NCBI GenBank assembly: GCA_963854735.1
Contig: OY978098.1
Location: forward strand, 2,368,001-2,432,000
Reading direction: 5' to 3'
DNA length: 64,000 nucleotides
Source of the DNA: Marvania coccoides
Taxonomy: Eukaryota; Chlorophyta; Trebouxiophyceae; Chlorellales; Chlorellaceae
The notes below the pieces were generated by a model. The model saw only the letters and a program-made list of their open reading frames with translations, had not been told where the DNA came from and did no database searches. A program made the translations under genes and the position numbers. How positions within the stretch are numbered: position 1 is the stretch's first letter; the number at the start of each line of letters is the position of its first letter. Shown one piece after another: positions 1 through 11,577 of this stretch.

Positions 1-419
1 TTATAGTACATGACGGAGAGGAGGATGGCCAGGAGAGTACACAGCGTGCGAAACCGTGGGAAAATGGATCGTATCTTGGCAAGATTCCTGCGTAAGAGTA
101 AAATATTAAAATATTTGGAGATGGTAGTTTCTAGTAATAATTCCTCAGAAAAGGAAAAAAATGCTTTCATAAAATCCTGGGCATATAATAAAAAAAGAAA
201 TTGCCGCCAACGCTCACCACGCCAATTTCTTGCGAGAGCGCTTTGGATGCTGAGAGCGCCACTGCATCTGAGGTGGATACATCCGTGCCGACGTATTTTG
301 GGGGGGGTCAAAGTGTCTGCCTTATACGTGATATGTGCCTGGTGCTGGCGGTGGAAACGTATATCCTCCTTCTCGCTCACTTGCTGCGCAGCGGTGGACT
401 ATAACTGTTCACACTCCTG
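1..419 (+). CDS. Possible 3'-terminal exons of a gene entering from the left edge
   Basis: A reading frame open from the window edge runs through a very basic segment (many Arg, ending around LARFL) to a good GT donor (GTAAGA) near 91. An AG acceptor near 200 rejoins the frame and gives a tail with the look of real protein (ANAHHANFLRERFGC) that stops near 253. The total visible is about 45 residues. I do not recognise the family. The segment after the stop, up to about 420, holds only overlapping frames with no family resemblance. The model rests on splice-signal matching alone and could be chance. Confidence 0.25.
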
Positions 420-928
420 ATACGTGTGAACAACAGTGTTGAGTTTGAATCAATTAGCTGCTGCTGCTCAAAATTTCAAGTTATCAAATGTCAAATCTCA
501 GCAGGATTTCTATATGGTACGCATAAACATGCGTTGATAGTTGAACATGTCTGCTTTAATAAATAATCATTTAATCAACACACAGACCAACGACAGCGAT
601 ATTTTTGCTCGCAATTCAAAATCGTTTCAAAAAGAAATACACCACTTTTGCCATGACGCCGAGAGGAAGCTCCACACCTTGTTTAATATTTAAAGAATAT
701 TATGTCCATATGGAAGCCCAGGTGGGCTGGGGAAGACGCATATAAAACATGACAACATGTTTGAAAATTAAAATTATTTATTATTCCCTCTAAAGCTTTG
801 AAGATTGGATTTTTGTATTTAACGACAAAATTTTATCAGTAACATATTACTAATACAAAGTTAAATACATTTACACATTTATAAATTTAGCGCTTTTCAA
901 TCTCCTCAATATTTCGTTCGAAATAAAG
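420..928. other. AT-rich intergenic region upstream of the bestrophin-like gene
   Basis: No coding potential is seen on either strand. The stretch is A/T-rich, with runs such as those around 760-860, and presumably holds the promoter and 5' UTR of the gene starting at 929. No recognisable regulatory motif is called. Confidence 0.5.
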
Positions 929-1518
929 ATGCCAAACTTAATAAACGACATCAGTCTGCCGGGCATTCGCGTGCAGCGCAACGCTGGAAACGAGTCAATG
1001 GAGCTGCCCACCTCGCCGGTCTGGTGCGGCGCCAAGACGCAGTCGGCGTGGTGGCTCTTTGACACTCCTTCGCTTTTCAACGATCGCGCCTTCACCGATG
1101 CCGACTGGATCAGGCATCACTCATGGATACGCCACGTGCCTGAGCCACCGAGGTTCTTTCTGGTGGTGTTTGGCAGCTGGCCTCTAGTCGCCTGGCAGGT
1201 TTTGATAACTACGGCGTTTGGGCTATATGCCGAGGTATTTGTATTCTTAAAAACGTTTTTCTGTTTCTTTTTTGAAATTTTAACTTTATAAAAATTCCTT
1301 CTTTTGTAACAGCTGCTGCAGCCCAAAGGGTGGCCTGTGTGTGTGAGCACCGCCTACATGCAGCCCTTCCTCCTCCTTTCCTTTGCGCTTTCCTTGCTGC
1401 TGGTGTTCCGCACGAGCTCTTCGTACGATAGGTGGTGGGAGGTGAGAAAGGCCTTTGGCACTATCTACAACTGCCAGAGAAACATCGCCAGACTGGTGAG
1501 TTCCTGGCTGTATTGATG

Positions 1519-1551
<33 letters not shown>

Positions 1552-2202
1552 TGTATATATATATTATTTATTAACCATTAAATTAAAGCGCAGGCGTTGG
1601 CTTACCTGAGCCCAGCTGAGCAGCAATTGAGAGACGAGGTCGTACGGTGGGCTATCGTGCTGTGCGCTGCCTGCTGCACCTTTTTGCGCGATGACACTGC
1701 CTTTTTGGCCCCTTACACAGACGTGCTGACGCCTGAGCAACACAAATGGCTTCGCCGATCGCCGCAGCCGCCCATTGCAGCAGTGCAGGTGATCTCCGCG
1801 CTACTGAGCCGCTCAGAGAGCCTGTCCCCTTTCGGGCGCACCGAAATAGAGCGCCAGCTTGCAGTGTTCGACGTCTCTCTGGGCGCTTGCGAGCGAATTC
1901 GCCTGCAGCCCATTCCCCTCGCGTATACACGCCACACCTCGCGGCTGCTGATTGTCTACTGTAGCTTCCTACCAATGGGGATGTGGGGATACACCCACTG
2001 GCTGACCATCCCCATAATGGGCGCGTTTGTGTTTTTGTTGTCGGGAATTGAAAATATTGGAATCAAGCTGGAGCAGCCGCTGTTCAGGCTGCCTTTGGAA
2101 GGAATGGCGGCAAGCGGGCGCAAGGCGGTGGAGGCGGTGGCTTCCAGCCAGGGGATGGCTGACCGCTGGGCAACAGAAGGCTTTGCCGCTTCTCGCAAAT
2201 AA
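929..2202 (+). CDS. Bestrophin-like (UPF0187/VCCN1 type) chloride channel
   Basis: Three exons (929-1234, 1313-1495, 1594-2202) give 365 aa with both introns in phase 0 and GT-AG ends. The family forms pentameric anion channels; plant members (VCCN1) sit in the thylakoid membrane and let chloride move to balance the proton motive force. Family hallmarks seen are the hydrophobic segment after the HHSWIRH region, the signature RTSSSYDRWWEVRKAFG near residues 133-149, and a second pair of hydrophobic segments near 275-305 (LLIVYCSFLPMGMW, TIPIMGAFVFLLSGIE) followed by the conserved G-E-N/L-E-Q-P region. The start chosen is the first ATG of the open exon. A long cleavable plastid peptide is not obvious, so an upstream exon could be missing. 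The gene is convergent with the Cu-ATPase. Confidence 0.85.
1518..1551. repeat. (AATC)n tetranucleotide microsatellite in intron 2 of the bestrophin-like gene
   Basis: About eight uninterrupted copies of a four-base unit lie just downstream of the 5' splice site, followed by a short TA run. This is a simple repeat seen directly in the sequence. It lies wholly in the intron. Confidence 0.9.
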
Positions 2203-2693
2203 TTGTGGGTTCGTTAGTATAATTGTTTTTCACTTGTTCTCTGATGCATTCTCGTATGTTTCCTATGTAAAAATAATAAGAACTAATTTACAGAAAGGCG
2301 TGTTTAAAAACTCTAGAAATAAACTGAAGGAAGAAAAGTGGGAGAGCGAGCAAGAAGGAGCAGCGATAAAAATAAAAGAACAATTGAGGCTCCCCTCTCC
2401 GAAAACTCGTTCTCAAAGAAAAGCAACACAACAGAATGCAAGCAGCATCAAAGGAAAATGGAAGTGGCGAGTAAAAGCAAAGAGGATAAAGTGATAACAT
2501 TTTTATTCTCGTGAAAGAGGTTTTATCGTCAACACCATCACGGCGCTCCGATAAACCCCCAACGAGAGAGAAAGAAAGATTGAAAAAGAAACACAAAAGG
2601 GAGGCTTAAGCTAGTTCTGATTAAGATTAAAACTTGTGGTTGTTGTCGTCAAATGATTATATTTCTATTTTGTAAGATATCCAACTCCTAGTA
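2203..2693. other. Convergent 3' region between bestrophin-like and Cu-ATPase genes
   Basis: About 490 bp hold the 3' UTRs of the two convergent genes. The stretch is A-rich and G+A-rich on the plus strand. No gene is supported. Confidence 0.5.
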
Positions 2694-5600
2694 TTAACTT
2701 TTAACCACCACAACAGAGGGGCCGTAGTCCCTCTTCACGCCCTTGGGCGGCCTGTAGCGGCGCAGCAGCAGGCTGGAGCCCACCACACTGACGGAACTCA
2801 GCGCCATGCACGCTCCGGCGATCCAGGGAGGCAACTGGAAATGTAGCGAAGGGTACAGGCAGCCCGCCGCGATGGGGATCATCAGCAAGTTGTACCCCAG
2901 CGCCCACGCGTAGTTCCATTTGATCCGCCTGAATGCGGTGCGGCAAAGGTCCAGAGAAGTCAAGACGTCCTCGAGGTCACTTTTCATCAGCACAAAATTG
3001 GCTGCCTCGATGGCCACGTCGGTGCCGGAGCCCACTGCAATGCCCACGTCGGCCTGGGCCAGCGCGGGGGAGTCGTTGACCCCGTCTCCCACCATGGCAA
3101 CTGTGCGCTGCCCACCATTTTGCAGCTCCCGCACCGCCGCCACTTTGCCGGCGGGCAGCACCTCCGCGTGCACCGTGGTCACGCCAAGCTGGTCGCCGAT
3201 GGCGCGCGCGGTGCGCCAGTTGTCCCCGGTTAGCAGCACGCACTTCAGGCCCATCGTGTGCAGCGCGGCAATCACGCCCCTCGCCTCAGGTTTGATAGGG
3301 TCCATGATTGCGATAGCAGCCACGGGGGTACGCCCCACAGTCAGCACCACGCAGGTGCACCCTCTGGACTCCATCTCCCGCACGTAGGCGCCGTGCTCGA
3401 ACGAAGATGCGCCGACGGCAGCAGCGCCGATTCTCTCCAGCATGCGCTGGTTGCCGATGGCCACAGCCACCTCACTGGGCTCCCCGATGGTCTTGAGCTG
3501 CTCGTCAGAGGGCGCTCCCCGCGGAGAGGCGGCGGCAGCGATCGCCGACGCCAGCTGCAGGCGGGACAGCGCATTGGCGCCAGGGAAATCGCTGGGCAGC
3601 GGCAGCCACCCGCGAATGCCCTCTCCCACCACCACGCTGACCTCTGAGGGGTCCTCCCGCGGCAGCGCCGACTCCTCCGCGCCCACCAGCTCGAAGGCAG
3701 CCTCGCCTTTGGCTGCAAGCTTGGAGGCTGACGCCGGCTTGTTGCTGGGCACCCACGTCCCTGCGTAGAAGTCCTGCGCAAAATGCACCACAGCCGCGGC
3801 CAGAGGGTGCTCGCTCTGGCGCTCCAGCGCGGCCGCCATGCGCACCACCGCCTCAGCGGGGACATCATCTCGCAGCAGCCGCATGTCAACGACGTACGGC
3901 CGGCCCTCTGTGAGCGTGCCCGTCTTGTCAAACACCACCGTGTCCACACTGACCGCGCGTTCCAGCGCTTCCCCGCCTTTAATGAGGATTCCTCGCGAGG
4001 CTGCGACCCCCGTGGCCACCATCACGGCGGTCGGGGTCGCCAGGCCTAGAGCACAGGGGCAGGCGATGACGACGACGGAGATTCCAAAGAGCAGCGCAAA
4101 CAGAAAGGGAGAGTGGCCGTGGGGCAGCCAAGAGTCAGGGAACCATCCAAAAGAACCGGCGACAAACCACGCGAGCCACGTGAGCAGCGCTAACGATACC
4201 ACCACGGGGACAAACACCGCGGAAACGCGGTCGGCAAAGCCTTGAATGGGGGCCTTGTTCATCTGGGCGCTCTCCACCAGGCGCACGATCTGCGACAGGG
4301 CGGTGTCGCCGCCGACGCGGACGGCCTTGATGTGAAGAGGCCCGCCCACGTTGACGGTGCCTCCGTACACAGAGGCGCCCGCGTATTTGCGCACGGGCTG
4401 CGACTCGCCTGTGAGCATGGATTCGTCAGCGTAGGACGTGCCTGCGACCACTTCAGCGTCCACCGGCACTCTGGAGCCTGGGAGGACTTTGAGGACGTCT
4501 CCGCGGTGCACCAGCGAGGTGTCCACCTCGCGCTCGACGGTGACGCCCGTGGGGGAGGTCTCCAGCAGCAGCGCGGTGGGGGGCGTCAGCTGGCAGAGCT
4601 TGACGATGGCCTCTGACGTCTTGCCCTTGGCCTGGAAAAAGATAGGAAAATAAAGAACAAAAATCAGTTGAAAATACGTCCATAAATAATTTACACTGAA
4701 AATAGAGCGCATGGGGACGAGTGCTCAATATAAAAACAAGAAGTGAAACTCACCGCCGTCTCAAGGTACTTTCCAAACAGCACCAGGGTGATGAGCATGG
4801 CAGAGGTCTCGAAAAAATCGGTGGGTTGGTACATGGGGGTCGGCATGGGATCACCGCCTCCCATCATCTTGCCAGGCCCCAGCATGCCAAACATTGACTC
4901 AGCACCGATCATGGGCATTGCAGTGGCTGCCGCCTGCATGAAGAAGCGGTGGTGCAGGATGGAGATGACGGAGTAGATGTAGGAGGCGTTGGTGCCCAGG
5001 GAAACCAGCACGTCCATGTTGGCGCGGCCCGTGCGCAGCGCTTTCCAGGCTCCCATGTGGAACCGCCACCCGATCCAAAACTGCAAAAGGAAAAAAGGAA
5101 AAAGAAGGGAAACGTTCGTTGGTCGTTGGGCAAAAAATACAATTGGCAAATGGTACTTGTAGGAAGCGTGCGTAGTTGTGTGTGTGTTTGTATTTCTGCT
5201 TACCTGAACAGGCGTCGCCAGCACCCACTTGATAATTTCATTCCATGGGAAGCCGGCCACTGTGTTGTCGTACATGCACGCAAAGGTCTCAAAGGGCGGG
5301 AAAACCATGGCCACCAGGAACAGCGGCAGCGTGAACGCGGTGGCGATGAGCGTGGCACGCAGGTAGGCCGCCGTTTCCGCCTTGTTGCGGTCGGAAAGGT
5401 CAAACCGATCGCCAGCAGCCACTGTGGCCTCAAATCCGCAGTCTTCCACCGCAGCGATGAGGTGGCGAGGCCCCGTGGTGGCGGGGTCGTACCGCACCTC
5501 CGCAGTACCCGCCAGCAGGTTCACTCCTGCTTCTGCTACGCCGGGCTGGCGCCGCAGGGCAGACTCCACAGCAGAGGAGCACGATGCGCACGTCATGCCA

Positions 5601-6281
5601 CCCACGCTAAGCTGCAGCACATTGCTCTCAGCTTTCTCAGCGGATTTTGCTTCGAACCCGGCCTCCTCGATGACTGTCACGATGTCTTCAGGGGTGGCAG
5701 CCCCGGCAGAAACCACCACCTCTGCTTGGTGGAGTGTGAGGGACACAGAGGCTCGCTGCACGCCAGGGATGCGCAGAATCGCGGACTCGACGGCAGAGGA
5801 GCACGCGGAGCAGTGCATGCCCTCCACATCGAACTTGAACAGCTCGGGATGGCCTGCTTTGGGGGCGGCAGACGAGGAGGTGATCACGCGGGCCTCAAAG
5901 CCAGCGGCCTCCACCGCCTCCACCACCGCGGTCTCGTTCAGCATGCTGGGGATGTAGGTGACGTCCGCAGACTCGCGGAGGAGCGCCACGGTCGCGGAGA
6001 TGACGCCAGGGAGAGCACTGCAAAGGAAATGTTAAATGTTTGAAATTTTAGTTGGGAGAGGAGGGAAGGAGGACAGGCAGGCATTCAGGGACGTACTTGA
6101 GGGACTTCTCGACGGCAGACGAGCAGGACGAACAGTGCATTCCGGTGATGGAGAGAGTTAGCTGCGCATTTGAGGGCGAAGCGGGTTGCGCGTCACTGCT
6201 TCTCCGCCCTTCCACCAGCCGGACGAGCTCGTAGTCCTTGGTGGCATCGCGGCCTCCTTTGGCGGGGCTGAAGAGCTTCAT
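2694..6281 (-). CDS. Cu+-transporting P1B-type ATPase with three N-terminal HMA domains
   Basis: Four exons on the minus strand (6281-6097, 6017-5204, 5080-4754, 4631-2694) give 1087 aa. The protein pumps Cu+ out of the cytosol using ATP. Heavy-metal-binding CxxC motifs are at residues 50-53, 131-134 and 205-208 (GMHCSSC, GMHCSAC, GMTCASC). Then come the actuator TGES (516-519), the membrane CPC ion-binding motif (633-635), the phosphorylation site DKTGT (677-681), the SEHPLA nucleotide-binding motif, TGDN, GDGVNDSPAL, and a last membrane segment with the MxxSS motif typical of Cu+ pumps. The first intron splits HMA domain 1. The several-HMA architecture resembles RAN1/HMA7 and animal ATP7 (secretory pathway) more than the single-HMA plastid pumps PAA1/PAA2, but location is inferred. 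The gene is divergent from the LYR gene. Confidence 0.95.
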
Positions 6282-6613
6282 ACTTTCGTCAAGTCACGTC
6301 TGCAATAATATACGGATTTTCAAAATTCTAGAGTCATTGTCAGCAGGTGCAGCCTGCCGAGACCCTGATTTTGTATTAAAAAAAAGAAGAAGAAGAAGAA
6401 AAAGTTAGGACTGCTAGTTTTTTGTGTTTGAGAGGGAGTGTACAGCGTGCGTAGGGTCCTGGCCTACAGATCCATCCCTTTTTGGTCGCCGTCTCGCTCC
6501 TCTCCGTCTGCGCGCGAAATAAATAATTGCGACCCACAAATGCAAACCTGGTATTTTTATATGCGTGAGCAGTCTTGTCTTTTGGTAGCCGCCTCACTGT
6601 TCAATGTCAACCC
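6282..6613. other. Shared upstream region of Cu-ATPase (-) and LYR gene (+)
   Basis: About 330 bp lie between the two divergent start codons and must hold both promoters. A short A/G-rich run (AAG repeats near 6380-6405) is visible. No recognised copper-response element was identified by eye. Confidence 0.45.
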
Positions 6614-7198
6614 ATGTCTGCCTCTGAGTTCACTGTGTTGAAGGCAAGTGGATTTTTATATCTGTTTTATATTAATAAGCCTCAAATACGTATTTAGCAA
6701 TGGCCATATAACCCAATGCGCACTGTTCTGATGTTTCAATTTATTTTTTATTTTGCATGCAGCTCTTCCGCGACTGCCTGAGGCTCGCAGACTATATTAG
6801 CACCAAGGTTCGTTGTAATACCGACCAGATATTTCCACCCCATCGCACATTAATGCCCTGTGCTCTCCCTAATATTGTTGCAGAGCGGCAACCGCGACGT
6901 TCTCCGCCGCCAAGTTGTAGACGCCTTCCGCCGCAACCAGAGCGAGACAGACCCCAAGAAGATCGACGAGCAGAAGCAAGCGTGAGTTTTGGCAGCTTTT
7001 TGGGTGGTTTCAGCAGTTTACTTGTGCCTCAATTTTTCTGCCCCTCTCTCCGACGCCTTGATGCATTGTTTTCCCTTGCTTTGCTGCAGTGCTATCCGTG
7101 GACTCTCCAATTATATGTTCTTTGAGGCCCAGCGCATGGCCAAAGAAGATCTCGACGCAGGAAAGCCCCCCCAATCGATCCACGACGACGACAAATAA
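6614..7198 (+). CDS. LYR-motif (Complex1_LYR superfamily) mitochondrial assembly-factor-like protein
   Basis: Four exons (6614-6643, 6763-6807, 6884-6981, 7090-7198) encode 93 aa. LYR proteins are small mitochondrial matrix factors that bind acyl-carrier protein and help to assemble respiratory complexes or to deliver Fe-S clusters. The motif appears as L-F-R at residues 11-13 (LFRDCLRLADYI), followed downstream by the family's basic helix (RRQVVDAFRRN) and a C-terminal helix ending in an acidic tail. Intron 1 starts with a GC donor (AAG|GCAAGT); no GT donor fits the frame there. The exact family member (LYRM1-5, LYRM9, ETFRF1 type) cannot be assigned. The stop lies only 41 bp before the next start codon on the same strand. 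Confidence 0.75.
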
Positions 7199-7239
7199 CT
7201 TTTTATTGTTTTCACCGCCGATTCAACCAACAAATAACA

Positions 7240-9132
7240 ATGAAGATGATACGCAGCAGCCCAGCGCTGGTGACGACACCTATCCACCGCTCTATCAACA
7301 CCAGGATCTCCGCATTGGGGCGCACAGGGCGCAGCAGCCAGGCCCCTAGGAAGGAAAAAAACGCTCCCAAGCAGCAGCAGCAGTCTTCCTCCCTTCTCAG
7401 CGCGCTGGAGAAGCTGGAAACCATGGCGCCCCCCGACGACGCCGAGTTTGACGATGACGACGTGGACGAGGAGCTTTCTTCCGGCAAGCCTTTGTCCCCG
7501 GACGCTGAGGACGCTTTGGTGGCAGAGCTGCTCTCAGCGGCAGGCCTCAGCGACGAGGGCCTCCCGCTGTACACCCCCGAAACCGCGGAAAATGACGACG
7601 AGGCCGCGGCCGCGGCACCTGCCGAGGGCGGCGGCGCAGGCAAGGGCAGGGGCGGCAGGAGCAGTCGGCGTGGCCTCCGAGCCGAAGCCTCCCGCACCGC
7701 GGAGTCTCGCATCCCTGACGAGCTGCTGCCCCGCGTGGCCATCGTGGGTCGACCCAACGTGGGCAAGAGCGCGCTGTTCAACCGCCTGGTGGGGCGTCAG
7801 GTGGCCATCGTTTATGATTACCCCGGCGTTACCAGGGATCGACTCTACACTCGGGCTAGCTGGGGCGGGCGAGATTTCATGATGGTGGACACAGGCGGAC
7901 TCATGAGCAAAGCTACTGCGCTGCCCAAGGACCAGGTGACTGCTGCCATGCGCTCGTTGTCGGCTGCGGGGCTGCCGGGTGCGATTGAGCGGCAAGCGGC
8001 GGCGGCGGTGGAGGAGGCCGACGCGCTGGTGCTGGTGGTGGACGGGCAGACGGGGGCTACCGCTAGTGACGAGGAGGTGCTGATGTGGCTGCGGAGGACC
8101 CACCCAGACAAGCCAGTTGCGCTGGCGGTGAACAAGTGCGAAAACACAGCAAAGGCCGACGAACAAGCGGCCGAGTTTTGGGCCACAGGACTGGAGCCCA
8201 TTGCAGTGTCTGCCATATCCGGCACGGGTACCGGAGATCTGCTGGATGCGGTGGTGAAGGCGCTGCCGCCGTCGCCGCCGCCGGGGGCTGAAGAGCAGCT
8301 GGAGGACTACATCAGCCTGGCAATTGTGGGGCGGCCCAACGTGGGCAAGTCCTCGCTGCTGAACGCGCTGTCTGGGGAGGAGAGATCCATAGTGAGCGAC
8401 ATGGCCGGCACAACGCGTGACGCCATCGATTGCGATCTGTTTGACCCCGGATCCGGGCGCAACTTCAAGCTGATCGACACCGCGGGGGTGCGCCGCCGCG
8501 CCTCGGTGGCCTCCACCAAGGATGGTGCCGAACCGCTGTCGGTTGAGCGTGCTTTCCGCGCTGTGCGACGCGCTGAGGTGGCAGTGCTGGTGGTGGACGC
8601 CACCGAAGGCATCACCCAGCAAGACTACCGCCTGGCGGAGTACATCGCCGCAGACGGGCGCGCCTGCGTGGTGGCAGTTAACAAGTGGGACGCCATTCCC
8701 GACAAGAACAACTCAACGCTGGCGGACTTTGAGGCCAACGTGCGCTCGCAGCTGCGCCCCGTGGAGTGGGCCAACGTGGTGTTCACCTCCGCTAAGACCG
8801 GGCAGCGCGTGCGGCGCATCCTGGACGCTGCAATCGCCGCTTCTGAGGAGCATCGCCGCCGCATCACCACTGCCACGCTGAACCTGGTGCTGCAGGACGC
8901 TGCTGGGTGGCGAGCACCGCCCAGCACCGGCGCTGGGCGCCGTGGCAGGGTGTACTATGGCACCCAGGCGGGAATTAAGCCGCCCACATTTGTGCTATTT
9001 TGCAACGACCCTACTTTGTTTGGGGAAGACTACCGCAAGTACATGGAGCGCCAGTTCAGGGAAAATGTGGGGTACCCTGGCACCCCGCTGAGGATCTACT
9101 GGCGCGGCAAGGGAGTCGGAGGAGAGAAATGA
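7240..9132 (+). CDS. der: EngA/Der tandem-domain GTPase, probably plastid
   Basis: An intronless gene of 630 aa. Der is a ribosome-associated double GTPase needed for large-subunit maturation; eukaryotic algal and plant copies act in plastids (or mitochondria). A basic start followed by a low-complexity, acidic stretch (about residues 1-160) looks like a targeting and spacer region. G-domain 1 has the P-loop GRPNVGKSA near 168, G3 DTGG and G4 NKCE. G-domain 2 has GRPNVGKSS near 363, DTAGV and NKWD. A C-terminal KH-like domain ends with the family tail (VLFCNDPTLF, GTPLRIYWR). The start is the first ATG after the LYR gene's stop, leaving almost no room for a promoter, so the promoter may lie within the preceding gene. 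Confidence 0.95.
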   Translation: MKMIRSSPALVTTPIHRSINTRISALGRTGRSSQAPRKEKNAPKQQQQSSSLLSALEKLETMAPPDDAEFDDDDVDEELSSGKPLSPDAEDALVAELLSAAGLSDEGLPLYTPETAENDDEAAAAAPAEGGGAGKGRGGRSSRRGLRAEASRTAESRIPDELLPRVAIVGRPNVGKSALFNRLVGRQVAIVYDYPGVTRDRLYTRASWGGRDFMMVDTGGLMSKATALPKDQVTAAMRSLSAAGLPGAIERQAAAAVEEADALVLVVDGQTGATASDEEVLMWLRRTHPDKPVALAVNKCENTAKADEQAAEFWATGLEPIAVSAISGTGTGDLLDAVVKALPPSPPPGAEEQLEDYISLAIVGRPNVGKSSLLNALSGEERSIVSDMAGTTRDAIDCDLFDPGSGRNFKLIDTAGVRRRASVASTKDGAEPLSVERAFRAVRRAEVAVLVVDATEGITQQDYRLAEYIAADGRACVVAVNKWDAIPDKNNSTLADFEANVRSQLRPVEWANVVFTSAKTGQRVRRILDAAIAASEEHRRRITTATLNLVLQDAAGWRAPPSTGAGRRGRVYYGTQAGIKPPTFVLFCNDPTLFGEDYRKYMERQFRENVGYPGTPLRIYWRGKGVGGEK

Positions 9133-9613
9133 CACAGCAGCCAATTGATAATCAATTAATATTAGTAATGGCCAGTTTTTCGTCTGTTCTTTCTTTGTTT
9201 TTAGTGTAAATACCAACTAGTGGGTGCCTGGATTTTTTTTGTGAACTTGATTGCACCTTTGGCGATGGAAGCGGGTGCGTGAATGGCGGCAGCCTTGCGC
9301 TAGGTCTGCCCAGATAGGTACATATGCAACTTTTATTCTGTGCGCTGGACTTAGCAATACCCTGGTCGGCCTAGCAATGCCCTGGATCCCTCCTTGGCTT
9401 CAGGCACCCCCACGCCCCCTTCCTCGTCTCCGTGTCCAAAATGTTGAGAAGTGGACGCTATGAAAAACTTCAATGTAGGACAGTTTACTCTGCCTTAGAC
9501 GCCTATATTGCGCCTCCTCAAAGCATATCATTACTTGGCAAAGCTTCTATGAGCGCTATTTTTTCTATTTGTGCTCTCTGATCACTTTTTTAAATTTTCA
9601 ATTAAGCTCTTCA
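9133..9613. other. Intergenic region between Der and the AXR1 homologue
   Basis: About 480 bp, AT-rich at both ends with a GC-richer middle (9250-9450). The middle has short open frames but no recognisable protein. It holds the 3' UTR of Der and the promoter of the next gene. Confidence 0.4.
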
Positions 9614-11577
9614 ATGACGAATAAGGTAGGGAAGAGCACGTCGCCAGCGTCGAACGACGCCGCTGTGCCTTCCATCGACAGAGCCAAGCGCTATGATCGC
9701 GGAATCCGCGTGTGGGGCGCCCACGGCCAAGATGCAATGGAAAAGGCTCGTGTCTGCCTCCTCAATGCGAGCGCCACCGGATCAGAGGCCCTCAAGAACC
9801 TCGTCCTAGGTGGCATTCACTCCTTCGCCATCGTCGATGGCCGCAACGTGGCGCCAGAGGACGTGGGTAACAACTACCTCGTCACCTCCGCTGCCGTGGG
9901 CCGCCAGTCCCGCGCGCAATGCGTCACCGAGTGCCTCAAGGAGCTCAACGAGACCGTATCAGGCAGCTTTGTCGAAGAGGACCCTGTGAAGCTCATCGCC
10001 ACCAACCCAGAGTTCTTCGAGGGCTTCACGCTAGTCATCGCCTCGCAGCTGCCAGAGGGGCCCGCCCTGGCGCTAGACGCGCTGTGCAGGGAGCGCGGGG
10101 TCATGCTGCTGCTGGCAAGGTCGTACGGCCTCATGGGCTACATCAGGGCAAGTTTTTCTGCCGCTAAAAGTTTTGTATTTTAACCAACGATTTCTTATTT
10201 CCTCATTCAAACCTTTCCTTTTGCGCAGAATTGCGTGGCTGAGCACTGCGTGGTGGAGAGCAAACCTGACAGCGAGGTGCACGACCTGCGGCTGGACAAC
10301 CCTTGGCCTGAGCTGGAGGCAGCAGCGGCGGCGGTGGACCTCGACAGCTTGGACGACGCAGAACACAGCCACGTGCCCTACGGTGAGCGACAGACATTCT
10401 TAATAATTTAATGTGATTTATTGATTGCAAAAGGATGCGCTTTTTGCGGGAATTAAATTTGCATATTTTTGTTTATTTCCCGCCCCATATATTATTTCAT
10501 GTTTGCAGGTCTGCTGCTGGTCAAGGCCGCTGCAGCCTGGAAAGCGTCCCACGGTGGGCAGTTCCCCAAGACGTATGCCGAGCGCTCTGAGTTCAAAGAC
10601 CTGCTGCGCTCGTGGCAGCGCTCCATCGACGGCTTTCCCATCCAGGAAGAAAATTTCACAGAGGCGGTGGCCAGCGCGCACAAGGTCTGGGCACCCGCCA
10701 CCCTCGGTTAGTGCAATTTCCCAAATTTCAGACCACTCAAACGAGTTATTTAATCTGTTGTTGGTGCTGAATTTGCAGCTATTTTCATAATTATCCTCCT
10801 GAAAAATCGCACTTTTACACAGGCCCCGAGCTCAAGGCCATCCTAGACGACGCTGCCCCCCTGACCATCACAAAGGCCACTCCCATCTTTTGGATCGCCG
10901 CCGCCGCCCTGAGTCGCTTTATCCGCGACAGCAGCGCGGGGGCGCCCCCGCTGGAGGGCTCCCTCCCCGACATGCACGCCACCACGCAGCGCTACCTCGA
11001 CCTGCAGGGCGTCTATAGGCGCAAGGCGGAGGCAGACGCGGCTGCGGTGCAGGCGCACGTGCGGGAGATTCTGACCGCTGCAGGGCGCGACCCTGAGTCC
11101 ATCCCCGCTCCCGAGGTCCGCCGGTTCTGCCGCCATGCGCGCCACCTGCGCGTGGTGCGTTGCCGCCCGCTGAAAGAAGGCCTCTCCGCCGATGTGCTGC
11201 GGGCGGCGCTCACCTCTGAGGGCATCATCCAGGCCAACGCCACGCTGCTGGTGCTGCTGAAGGCGGTGGACCGGTTCCTGGCGCAGCACCAGCGGGTGCC
11301 GGGGGCGTTTGATGGGGAAGTGGAGGAGGACGTGGTGGCGCTCAAGGCACTAGCGGGGGCGGTGCTGATGGAGAGCGGGGTGTCTGGCGTGGCGCTGTGC
11401 GACGACCTGGTGGGGGAGATGGTGCGCTGCGGGGGCGGGGAGCTGCACGCTGTGGCGTCAGTGGTGGGTGCTATGGTGAGCCAAGAGGCAATCAAGCTGA
11501 TGACCAAGCAGTTTGTGCCTGTTGGAGGGGCCATGGTGTTCAACGCCATGGCTTGTACGACCAGCGTGCTGGGGTAG
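9614..11577 (+). CDS. AXR1: NEDD8-activating enzyme E1 regulatory subunit (AXR1/NAE1/ULA1)
   Basis: Four exons (9614-10147, 10229-10382, 10509-10706, 10823-11577) encode 546 aa, the usual length for the family. The protein pairs with the catalytic subunit ECR1/UBA3 to activate NEDD8/RUB1 for cullin modification. Seen are the opening RYDRGIRVWGAHGQ, the ThiF-like fold with GSEALKNLVLGGI and the VDGRNV strand, NNYLV, the GLMGYIR and ESKPDSEVHDLRLDNPWPEL segment across exons 1-2, and the C-terminal VGAMVSQEAIKLMTKQFVP. As expected for this subunit there is no catalytic cysteine motif. The first intron uses a GC donor (AGG|GCAAGT); reading on to a GT donor instead brings in a stop. An AATAAA-like signal lies at 11678-11683. 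Confidence 0.93.

Noticed and set aside
4949..6043. A 364-codon plus-strand open frame across the Cu-ATPase
   Set aside because: It crosses a predicted intron of the minus-strand gene and has no protein character. The minus strand has the HMA and transmembrane motifs.
7534..8622. A 362-codon open frame antisense to Der
   Set aside because: It mirrors the GC-rich third-position codons of the Der gene. The plus strand has both P-loops and the KH-like tail.
10148..10153. A GT donor four bases downstream of the AXR1 exon 1 end
   Set aside because: Using it shifts the frame and gives a stop within five codons of exon 2; the GC donor keeps the conserved GYIR-NCVAEHCVVESKPD reading.
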